Translations under genes and position numbers: made by a program
Part shown: one piece after another, positions 15,825 through 23,351 of the stretch
Position numbering within the stretch: position 1 is the first letter of the stretch
Layout of the letters: each line of letters starts with the position of its first letter
Notes under the pieces: generated by a model
What the model was told of the DNA's origin: nothing
The model's database searches: none
What the model saw: only the letters and a program-made list of their open reading frames with translations
Assembly (NCBI GenBank): GCA_036389675.1
Contig: DASVWI010000028.1
Location: forward strand, 1-64,000
Direction: 5' to 3'
DNA length: 64,000 bases
DNA from: DASQYE01 sp036389675
GTDB taxonomy: Bacteria > Acidobacteriota > Blastocatellia > Pyrinomonadales > Pyrinomonadaceae

Positions 15825-17990
15825 CATCTTGTTCGGTTTCATTCCCAGCTCGTGAACGAGGAAGCCCCATTTGTCGGAGGCTTCTTCGATCTGCTTTGTG
15901 GTCGGTTTGCCGGCTCCGTGCCCGGCCTTGGTTTCGATACGGATAAGCACGGGCTCAGGGCCTGCCTGTGCGGCCTGCATCGTCGCGGCGAACTTGAAGC
16001 TGTGGCCGGGCCAGACGCGATCATCATGATCGGCTGTGGTGATGAGCGTCGCAGGGTAATGCGTGCCCGGCTTCAGGTTGTGCAGCGGCGAGTAGGCATA
16101 AAGAGCGCGAAACTCCTCGGGGTTTTCGGGCGAGCCGTAATCAGTAGTCCAGGCCGCGCCGATGGTGAATTTGTTGAATCTGAGCATGTCCATTACGCCG
16201 ACGGCGGGCAGAGCCGCGCCGAACAAATCCGGGCGCTGCACGATCGCTGCGCCGACGAGCAGCCCGCCGTTGCTTCCGCCGCCGATGGCTAGCTTCGGCG
16301 TGGACGTGTACTTGTTACTGATGAGCCACTCGGCGGCAGCGATGAAGTCGTCGAAGACGTTCTGCTTCCTGAGCTTCATTCCGGCCTCGTGCCACTCCTT
16401 GCCGTACTCGCCGCCGCCGCGCAGGTTGGCGACGGCAAAGACGCCGCCCATCTCCATCCAGACCAGATTGCTCGGCGCGAAGGTGGGCGTCATCGAAATG
16501 TCAAAGCCGCCGTAACCGTAAAGGTAGGTCGGATTCTGGCCGTCGAGCTTGATACCTTTTTTGTGCGTGATGAACATGGGGACGCGCGTGCCGTCCTTGC
16601 TGGTGAAGAAGACCTGCTTTGATTCGTATTGGCTCGGGTCGAAATCAACTTTGGGCTGGCGGAAGATGGTGCTCCTGCCCGTGCTTATGTCGTAGCGGTA
16701 GATCGTTTTCGGCGTCGTGTAGCCGGTGAAGGAATAGAACGTCTCTTTGTCTTTACGCTTACCGCCGAAGCCTTCGACCGTGCCGAGGCCCGGCAGCGTA
16801 ACCTCACGCACGAGCTTTCCCTTCGTGTCGTAGAGCTTGATCTGCGAGTGCGCGTCCTTCAGGTAGGAGGCGATGATCATATCGCCCACCACGCTTGCGC
16901 CGACGAGCGTTTCTTTCGCTTCGGGGACTACGACTTTCCAGTTCTTTGGCTCGGGGGCGCGCGTGTCGACGGCGATGATCTTCTTGTGCGAAGCGTCGCG
17001 GTCGGTCTGAAGCCAGAAGACAGGGCCATCGTTGCCGATGAAGATTTGCTCGACGCCGGCATCGTCCAGCAGCTTGACGATTGGCGCATCCTTCTGTTGC
17101 AGGTCTTTGTAGTAGACGCGGCTCTCAGCGCTTGAGCCGGGGTAAAGCGTGATGATCAGGTAGCGCCCGTCTTCGGTCACATAGCCGTTGTAAATCCACC
17201 CCTTCATCTTCTCGTCCGTGCTGGAATAGACCAGCACATCTTCGGCTTGCGGCGTGCCGAGGCGGTGATAATAGAGCTTATGATATTCGTTGACGGCGGC
17301 GAGCCTGTTGCCGTCCGCCTGCTCATTGTAGCGGCTGTAGAAGAAACCCTTGCCGTCACCCGTCCATGAAGCGCCGGAGAATTTCACCCACCTGATAACG
17401 TCCGGCAAATCCTGCCCCGTCCCTATATCGCGGACGTGCCACTCGTTCCAATCCGAGCCGGAGGCAGCCAGCGCATAAGCCATCAGCCTGCCGTCGTTGG
17501 TGATGGCGGCATCCGAGAGCGCGACCGTGCCGTCGCTCGAAAGCTTGTTCGGATCGAGCAGGACACGCGGCTCTCCTTCGAGCGTATTGACTGTGTAGAG
17601 CACCGACTGATTTTGCAACCCGTCGTTCTTCTTGTAGAAGTAGCGCGCGCCTTCTTTGAAGGGAATGTCGTAGCGCTCGTAGTTCCAGAGCTTCGTCAGC
17701 CGCTCTTTGATGGCGGCCCGCTCGGGAATCTGTTTCAGATAATCGAAGGTCAGTTTGTTTTCGGCCTCGACCCAGCGGCGCGTCTCCGCCGAGTCGAGGT
17801 CTTCCAGCCAGCGATAAGGGTCGGAGACTTTCGTGCCGTGATAATCATCGACCTGATCGCCCTTGCGCGCCACAGGGTAAGAGAGGCGGCCTCCCTTGTC
17901 GAGCGATTTGACCGAGCCCTGCGCGCACACGATTGCCACGAGCCCAAGGAGCGCGACGGCGGATGTGTATAGAGACTTGAATAAACGCAT
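15807..17990 (-). CDS. Secreted prolyl oligopeptidase (S9A)
   Basis: A 727-residue serine peptidase that cleaves short peptides after proline. A signal peptide (MRLFKSLYTSAVALLGLVAI then VCAQG) directs it to the periplasm. The N-terminal DPYRWLEDLDS segment and a seven-bladed propeller precede the alpha/beta-hydrolase domain, whose nucleophile lies in GGGSNGGLL near residue 570. The catalytic Asp is probably in TADHDDRVWPGHS, and the His in TKAGHGAGKP. Length and motif order are standard for the family. The last five residues and stop codon come from a family A repeat, so the original C-terminus may have been replaced. It lies 28 nt downstream of the HAD gene on the same strand. A housekeeping peptidase role is likely, and a link to the lipid genes is not evident. 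Confidence 0.95.
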   Translation of the reverse strand: MRLFKSLYTSAVALLGLVAIVCAQGSVKSLDKGGRLSYPVARKGDQVDDYHGTKVSDPYRWLEDLDSAETRRWVEAENKLTFDYLKQIPERAAIKERLTKLWNYERYDIPFKEGARYFYKKNDGLQNQSVLYTVNTLEGEPRVLLDPNKLSSDGTVALSDAAITNDGRLMAYALAASGSDWNEWHVRDIGTGQDLPDVIRWVKFSGASWTGDGKGFFYSRYNEQADGNRLAAVNEYHKLYYHRLGTPQAEDVLVYSSTDEKMKGWIYNGYVTEDGRYLIITLYPGSSAESRVYYKDLQQKDAPIVKLLDDAGVEQIFIGNDGPVFWLQTDRDASHKKIIAVDTRAPEPKNWKVVVPEAKETLVGASVVGDMIIASYLKDAHSQIKLYDTKGKLVREVTLPGLGTVEGFGGKRKDKETFYSFTGYTTPKTIYRYDISTGRSTIFRQPKVDFDPSQYESKQVFFTSKDGTRVPMFITHKKGIKLDGQNPTYLYGYGGFDISMTPTFAPSNLVWMEMGGVFAVANLRGGGEYGKEWHEAGMKLRKQNVFDDFIAAAEWLISNKYTSTPKLAIGGGSNGGLLVGAAIVQRPDLFGAALPAVGVMDMLRFNKFTIGAAWTTDYGSPENPEEFRALYAYSPLHNLKPGTHYPATLITTADHDDRVWPGHSFKFAATMQAAQAGPEPVLIRIETKAGHGAGKPTTKQIEEASDKWGFLVHELGMKPNKMVTSDK

Positions 17991-18018
17991 TTCCCAAAAA
18001 CCTTTCCGTAAAACTTTT

Positions 18019-18732
18019 CTATTTTAGATTCAGTATCGGCCAGTCGTGATGCAGCGCCGTCTGGCGCAGCCGCATGTCCGGGTTGACGGCTGCCGGGTGG
18101 CCCACGACCGAGAGCATGGGCAGATCGCTCATGCTGTCTGAGTAAGCGTAAGAGTCCGAGAGGCTCAGTCCCTCGCGCTCTGCAAACGTCCTGATCCAGG
18201 ATGCCTTGGTCGCCGAAGCCAGCACCGGCGGCAAGAGCCTGCCCGTTGCCACACCGTTGACGAATTCCAGACGGTTGGCGACGTAATCCTGAATCTCAAG
18301 ATATTCCATCAAAGGCTTGACGGTAAAATCCAGCGCGCCGGTGACCACGACCTGACGCAGGCCGAGGCTTCGCGATTTCTCGATCAGCTCGAAAGTGCCC
18401 GGGAAGATGGCGGGTTTCAGCACGTCTTCAAACAACTCGTGGGCGAAAAAGCGCAGGCGGTCTTCCGATTCGCCCTTGTATCTTTTGAAAAAGAGATCGT
18501 TGAAGACTTTTCGGCTATACTGATCCGTCACGGCGAAAAGCGGCAGACTCAGGAGCGTCGAAGCGCTCTTGCGTAAGCTGCCGAATAAGCTCTGCTGGTT
18601 CTTCGCGTAAAATCCAAGCGTGTGAACAAGATTAGTGCTAACTAAAGTTCCTTCTAAATCGTAAAATGAAGCGGCTGCCACACAGTCCTCCAAAGTGCCC
18701 TCGGGCTCGGCGATTTTCTTTATGGCTTGCAC
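18019..18732 (-). CDS. HAD-IB family phosphatase-like protein
   Basis: A 237-residue haloacid-dehalogenase superfamily protein of subclass IB (SerB-like). The motif I block reads FYDLEGTLV, with the nucleophile Asp25 present but the second acidic position, normally Asp, replaced by Glu27. Motif II is in VVVTGALDF (Thr), motif III Lys is probably in ATKASW, and motif IV is SYAYSDSMSDLPML. HAD-IB proteins of this type are often found beside or fused to acyltransferases in lipid pathways, and this one heads the minus-strand run leading to the ElbD-like gene. The D-to-E change could lower phosphatase activity or alter the mechanism toward phosphotransfer; this is inference. Confidence 0.85.
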   Translation of the reverse strand: MQAIKKIAEPEGTLEDCVAAASFYDLEGTLVSTNLVHTLGFYAKNQQSLFGSLRKSASTLLSLPLFAVTDQYSRKVFNDLFFKRYKGESEDRLRFFAHELFEDVLKPAIFPGTFELIEKSRSLGLRQVVVTGALDFTVKPLMEYLEIQDYVANRLEFVNGVATGRLLPPVLASATKASWIRTFAEREGLSLSDSYAYSDSMSDLPMLSVVGHPAAVNPDMRLRQTALHHDWPILNLK

Positions 18733-18858
18733 CGGAGCGAAACCCGTTGCATGTGTGTAGAGCGAGAAATATACCTTATTTCGCCGCCGAGGGGTAAGTT
18801 GCCTCGTCGGATGTCGCGCGCCGCAGTGGATTTAAGTCCGTAATTCTAAAGGGAAAAC

Positions 18859-19647
18859 ATGAAACTAAAAGTTCATTACAGTCTCTTCTGCGTGGGCCTC
18901 ATTATGTCCTTGCTGCTTGCGGTCTGCGCCGGTTGCAGGTCGCAGCAGGCTGTCACGGAAGCCCCCGCCGAGAAGGTTTCCGTCCCGGATTTAATCGCAC
19001 AGGCCGACAAACTCTACGCGCAGAGAGATGATTTGACGCGACTTCGCGAGGGCCTTTCGGTGCTGCGCCGCGCGCGCACGGCTGAGCCCGGCAACTACGA
19101 TGTCGTCTGGCGCATAGCCCAGTATGATTATTATTTAGGCTCGCACACCAAAGACAGGGAAGAGCGCGACAGGGCTTTCAAGGAAGGGATAGAGGCGGGC
19201 CAGATCGCCGTGCAGTTGCAGGACGGAAAACCCGAAGGCCATTTCTGGCTGGGCGCAAATCACGGCGGCGTTGCCCAGACGAGCTTGCTCGGTGGCCTTG
19301 CCGCGATAGACGACATACGCGAGCAGATGAACGCCGTGCTGCGTACGGACGAGACTTACCAGTCCGGCAGCGCTTACATGGTTCTGGGGCAGGTCGAGCT
19401 GGAAGCAGGCAGGATGATGGGCGACCCCGAGCTGGCCGTCCAGTATCTTGAGAAGGGATTGAAGATCGGCCCGAACAATCCGCTGCTGCGCCTCAGACTG
19501 GCACAGGCTTATGCGCGCGTCAACCGGCGCGACGACGCGCGTAAACAACTGGACGCGATTCTCAAATTAACTCCCGACCCGAACTACCTGCCCGAACATA
19601 AAGAGGCCAGCGACGAAGCACGAAAGATGCTGGACAGGGGCGTGTGA
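18859..19647 (+). CDS. TPR-repeat lipoprotein
   Basis: A 262-residue exported protein. The N-terminus (MKLKVHYSLF then CVGLIMSLLLAV) is a signal sequence ending in CAGC; Cys26 preceded by Ala-Gly is a plausible though not ideal lipidation site, so lipoprotein status is likely rather than certain. The rest is helical with at least two TPR-like units (YLEKGLKIGPNNPLLRLRLA and ARVNRRDDARKQLDAILKL). The overall pattern resembles the TatT-type TPR lipoproteins of TRAP transport systems, but no transporter is nearby. A purine-rich AAGGGA precedes the ATG. The stop overlaps a possible GTG start of the next small gene. Confidence 0.85.
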   Translation: MKLKVHYSLFCVGLIMSLLLAVCAGCRSQQAVTEAPAEKVSVPDLIAQADKLYAQRDDLTRLREGLSVLRRARTAEPGNYDVVWRIAQYDYYLGSHTKDREERDRAFKEGIEAGQIAVQLQDGKPEGHFWLGANHGGVAQTSLLGGLAAIDDIREQMNAVLRTDETYQSGSAYMVLGQVELEAGRMMGDPELAVQYLEKGLKIGPNNPLLRLRLAQAYARVNRRDDARKQLDAILKLTPDPNYLPEHKEASDEARKMLDRGV

Positions 19648-19688
19648 GCCTTTTCAGGGGCACGCGCTCCGAAGGAGCGAAAAAGGGT

Positions 19689-19907
19689 ATGAGCCGCGCA
19701 AACTGTTCCTGCGAATCGCTCGACAGATTGGAGGGCGCAAGCGTGCCCGCCTACATACGCGTGTTTCTGGACGAGCAGGGATATGTCGGCGAAGGGCGGA
19801 AGCACTACGTTTGCCGCGTCTGCGGGCGCGAGTGGGAAAAGCGCTCTCCGCAAACCAGAAGCGAGGGCACGCGCCCATCACTGATACGTCTGGAAGATAA
19901 AGGATAA
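19689..19907 (+). CDS. Small cysteine-containing protein, possible zinc ribbon
   Basis: A 72-residue protein starting MSRANCSCESLDRLEG. It holds two cysteine pairs, CSC near the start and CRVC in the middle followed by GREWEKR, which look like a small zinc-binding knuckle. ATG 19689 is preceded by AAAAAGGG and is preferred; an upstream GTG (19644) overlapping the TPR stop would add 15 residues rich in charge. It is on the same strand as the TPR lipoprotein, 41 nt downstream, and is followed by a perfect family C hairpin. Function unknown. Confidence 0.65.
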   Translation: MSRANCSCESLDRLEGASVPAYIRVFLDEQGYVGEGRKHYVCRVCGREWEKRSPQTRSEGTRPSLIRLEDKG

Positions 19908-19918
19908 AAAGAAAAGAC

Positions 19919-19998
19919 AGGTCAGTACCGCCTGCTTAAGCCGGGCGGGTCTCAAGTTGCATCAACACCCGCCCGGCTTAAGCAGGCGGTACTGACCT
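19919..19998. repeat. Inverted-repeat family C, copy 1 (perfect 32-bp arms)
   Basis: Arms 19919-19950 and 19967-19998 are perfectly complementary over 32 bp with a 16-nt loop. The outer part is AGGTCAGTACCGCCTGC, shared with the copy at 48366-48443. It lies 11 nt from one stop codon and 4 nt from the stop of the convergent receiver gene. Confidence 0.95.
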
Positions 19999-20002
19999 TC
20001 CT

Positions 20003-20386
20003 TCAAAGTCTCAACCCGGTTTGCAGGTAATGAAACGGGACGTGCTCGGCGTCGCGTCCCGCGTCCCTGAGGGCGTCGAGCATGCGCTGTGCCCCGTAGT
20101 AGTTGAGCGAATGGATGACGATGGTGGCGTCGCGGTGATGGTCCGGATGCGTGGCGAGCCAGAGGGCGACGGCATAGCCCGTGCGCTCGTCGTCCGGTTC
20201 GTCCGAGAAGTAGTGCTCTTCGGCCAGATCGTGATCGAGGAGGATTACGTCGTAGTCATGCGCGCCGAGCCATGCTATCGCCTCGCGTGTGTCGCAGGTG
20301 ACATCCATGTGCCGCCCCGCGAACTTCTGCTCAAACCAGGCGCAGCGCATGGGGTCGTCTTCAACGATTAAGATTCGCTCGCTCAT
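20003..20386 (-). CDS. cREC-type receiver domain protein
   Basis: A 127-residue stand-alone receiver-fold protein. The N-terminal ILIVEDDPMRCAWFEQKF gives the acidic pair, and VILLDHDL gives the Asp that is phosphorylated in normal receivers. Instead of the usual Thr/Lys switch residues it has TIVIHSLNYYGAQRM; the HSxNxxGA motif marks the divergent cREC group proposed to process cyclic phosphates rather than act as a phospho-switch. A TGYAVALWL helix also fits that group. It is 22 nt downstream of the UPF0182 gene and probably co-transcribed with it. Biochemical role is not established for the group. Confidence 0.8.
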   Translation of the reverse strand: MSERILIVEDDPMRCAWFEQKFAGRHMDVTCDTREAIAWLGAHDYDVILLDHDLAEEHYFSDEPDDERTGYAVALWLATHPDHHRDATIVIHSLNYYGAQRMLDALRDAGRDAEHVPFHYLQTGLRL

Positions 20387-20408
20387 CCTGCCCTCTGTTC
20401 ATTAAAGC

Positions 20409-23270
20409 TCATGGCGATTTTTGCCTGCGCTTGGCTTCTTCGAGCGTGCGTCTGGCAGATTCGAGTTTTTGTCCCGCCTCGCCGAGTTTGCCCTGCGCCG
20501 TGAGCCGCTGGTAATCATCGAGGTCCTGGAGCGCCTGATTCACCAGTTGTTGCGTGTCTTGCTGGGGCGTCGGGGCTTGCGTCGGCGATGGGGTTGCGGT
20601 CGCGCCGTTCGATTCCGCCTGCGGCTGGTCGGGCTTCGCCTGCGCCAGGGCCGCAGGTTGAGCCGCCTCGCCGAAGAGGCTCTTCATGGCTTCTTCAAAG
20701 GTTTGCCCGTAGCCGAGCCTGTCCTGTGTCGCCAGCACGACCAGACGCAGCTCAGGCATGGGGCTGCGCTCGGCTTGCAGGTAGATGGGCTCGACGTAGA
20801 GCAGCGCGCGCCCGATGGGGATGACGAGCAGGTTGCCGCGACGCACGCGCGAGCCCTGCTGACTCCAGAGCGTGATCTGTGACGAGAGCTGCGCGTTTTG
20901 ATCTATGCGCGCCTCGATTTGCAGCGGCCCGTCGATGAGCCGCGACTTCGGAAAATTGTAGGCGATGAGCGACCCGTACGCGTCGCCGTCGCTGCGGCCC
21001 GCTATCCAGCCGATCATATTGTTGCGATTGGCGGGCGTGAAGGGCAGAATCTCCACGAACTCGTTCGCCGCCTGCTCGCCCGGCAGTTGCATCAGCACGA
21101 AGTAGGGCTCAAGCGGCTCGACCTCGCGCTTGCCGTCCTTCATAGAGACCTGGCTGGCTACGCTCCACAGGTCTTCGCGCTGAAAGAAAGCCTTCGCATC
21201 ATGCGTGTGATAGAGGCCGTAGACCTGTCCCTGCGTCTCCATCAGCGTTTGCGGATAACGCACGTGCGCGCGAAGGTCTGCGGGCATCTCGCTCGCGTCG
21301 CGGAAGAGCGAGGGGAATGTGGCGCGGTATGCGCCGATGAGCGGGTCTTGCTGGTCGAAGACGTAGAAGCTGACCGTGCCGTTGTAAGCATCGATCAAGA
21401 CCTTGACGCTGTTGCGTATGTAGTTGACGCTGTCGTTGCCCGCGCGGTAGTGGCGCGAGTACGGGTAGTTGTCGGATTCCGTGAAGGCGTCGATCATCCA
21501 GAAGAGGCGGCCTTCGTCGGAGACGATGATGTAGGGGTCGTCGTCGTAGATGAGAAAGGGCGCGAGGGCACGCACGCGCGCGCCTATGTTGCGGCGCATG
21601 AGCACGCGGCTCTCCGAGGTGACATCGTCTGAGAAGGGAAGCTTCGACAGATCATCCAAGGCCCAGGCGATGAGCATGCGGCGCAGCCCACTGCCGACCG
21701 CTATGCCGCCCGTGCCTTCGTATGTCGTCAGGTTGTTGGTCTCGCCCTGCGGGTAGTTGAACTCTTTCTGGCGCGTCTTGACGTAAACGTCCGTGTCCGT
21801 CTTCTGTCCGAAATAGATTTCCGGGCGCGTCACCTTGATCTCGGGCACGGTCGTCTCCACCGGCATGTTCGAGAGCACGAAGCGCGGCATGCCTTCGGGC
21901 GTAAAGCCGTTGACGGGATTCATCGTCACGCCGTAGCCGTGCGTGTAGATCAATCGCTCGTTGATCCAGTTGCGCGATTGTTCGGGGAGCTTCTCGATAT
22001 CGATCTCGCGGGCGGCGAGCATCATCTGCCGCATCTCTCCATTGATGCGGTAGCGATCAACGTCAACGTCCTGAAAATCGTAGTAGGTGCGTATCTCCTG
22101 AATCTGGCGCAGCGTGTCCCTGAGCGCCGTCCAGTCCCAGAGGCGTATGTTGTCGAGCGTTGAGCGATTGCCTTCGAGGTTGAAAGAGGCGACGGCGGTC
22201 TCCGCCTCGAAGTCGCGCTGCTCTATGCGGTCGAGACCGAAGGCGCGTCGCGTCGCCTCTATGTTGTGTGCGATGTAAGGCGACTCGCGCCCCAGCTCGT
22301 TCGGCTTGACGACAAAACTCTGAACGTAGCCGGGCACGAGGAGGCCGGCCACGACGTAAAGGATAACGGGCAGCGCCAGCGCCGCGATCAGCAGCCGCAG
22401 GCGGCGCTCAGTAAAGGCGTTGAGGAACGCGATCACGGCCCCGAGCACGAGCGTGACGGCGACGATCATCAATCCCGGCAGAACGTAATGGTCTTCGGTG
22501 TAGGTGACGCCGGTGAAGGTCTGGTGATCGCTCCACAGGTAAGGGAAGCGTGAAAGATAGACGCGCCACGCGAGCAGCAGTAGAAAAGCTCCGAGCGCAC
22601 AGGAGACCGCCGCATAGCCCGTACGGCGCGGCGGCGTAATCCTCGCCGTCTGCTTTGCCTGCTGCGGCGTGGAGACGAGCGCGAAGAGAGCGGACGCGCA
22701 AAGAATAACGAAGGCCAGCATCAACAGCCATGAGTTCAACAATTGCTGGACGGGAAGATTGAAAAGATAAAAGCCGAGCGGTTTTTGAAAGATCGGGTCG
22801 CTGCCGGTGGTCGCCGGCTGGTTCATGTAGAGAGCGAAATAGCGCCACTCGGCGCTCATCCCCAGCCCGTACATCAAACCGAAGATGAGAGAGACGGCCC
22901 ACGAGAGCGGCCTCGTGATGCGCGCGGGAGAGATTTCGACCGGCTGGTTGTTGAGCAGGACGGTGCGACGCCCGAGCGTGCTGGTCTTAAAGAAGCGTTC
23001 CAGCAGCCAGAATGCGCCGCGAAGGATAATGACGGTCAGGAGCGCGAAGAGGAAGAAGAGCACAAGCTTTAGACGGAACGTGTACCAGTAGACGGACGCG
23101 TAGCCGAGTGAGCCGAACCACAGAGCATTGATATAGATTGATAGCGAGCGCATGAGGGCGATAACCACTAAGACCACTGCCCCGATCAACCAGCGCCGCC
23201 AGTGACGACGGGCAGGCGGCACAACATCTATGATCTCGTGATCGAAATTCGGCGGAAGATTGCTGCTCAT
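20409..23270 (-). CDS. UPF0182 family large membrane protein
   Basis: A 953-residue protein of the UPF0182 family. After a short cytoplasmic start it has about seven transmembrane helices in the first 330 residues (for example WLIGAVVLVVIALM and YTFRLKLVLFFLFALLTVII), then a large extracytoplasmic region that holds the family signature segments GYGVTMNPVNGFTPEGMP and PYIIVSDEGRLFWMIDAFT. The last 100 residues are Ala/Pro/Gln-rich followed by a charged coiled-coil-like helix. Length is normal for the family. Function is unknown, though family members occur widely in actinobacteria, cyanobacteria and acidobacteria. The downstream cREC receiver gene is likely in the same transcript. Confidence 0.93.
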   Translation of the reverse strand: MSSNLPPNFDHEIIDVVPPARRHWRRWLIGAVVLVVIALMRSLSIYINALWFGSLGYASVYWYTFRLKLVLFFLFALLTVIILRGAFWLLERFFKTSTLGRRTVLLNNQPVEISPARITRPLSWAVSLIFGLMYGLGMSAEWRYFALYMNQPATTGSDPIFQKPLGFYLFNLPVQQLLNSWLLMLAFVILCASALFALVSTPQQAKQTARITPPRRTGYAAVSCALGAFLLLLAWRVYLSRFPYLWSDHQTFTGVTYTEDHYVLPGLMIVAVTLVLGAVIAFLNAFTERRLRLLIAALALPVILYVVAGLLVPGYVQSFVVKPNELGRESPYIAHNIEATRRAFGLDRIEQRDFEAETAVASFNLEGNRSTLDNIRLWDWTALRDTLRQIQEIRTYYDFQDVDVDRYRINGEMRQMMLAAREIDIEKLPEQSRNWINERLIYTHGYGVTMNPVNGFTPEGMPRFVLSNMPVETTVPEIKVTRPEIYFGQKTDTDVYVKTRQKEFNYPQGETNNLTTYEGTGGIAVGSGLRRMLIAWALDDLSKLPFSDDVTSESRVLMRRNIGARVRALAPFLIYDDDPYIIVSDEGRLFWMIDAFTESDNYPYSRHYRAGNDSVNYIRNSVKVLIDAYNGTVSFYVFDQQDPLIGAYRATFPSLFRDASEMPADLRAHVRYPQTLMETQGQVYGLYHTHDAKAFFQREDLWSVASQVSMKDGKREVEPLEPYFVLMQLPGEQAANEFVEILPFTPANRNNMIGWIAGRSDGDAYGSLIAYNFPKSRLIDGPLQIEARIDQNAQLSSQITLWSQQGSRVRRGNLLVIPIGRALLYVEPIYLQAERSPMPELRLVVLATQDRLGYGQTFEEAMKSLFGEAAQPAALAQAKPDQPQAESNGATATPSPTQAPTPQQDTQQLVNQALQDLDDYQRLTAQGKLGEAGQKLESARRTLEEAKRRQKSP

Positions 23271-23351
23271 GCCCTATAGCATACGCTTAATCCACCGCCA
23301 CACTCAATGCAGTTGCAATAGAGAGCGCCTCGCAGGCACAATCTCCGAACC

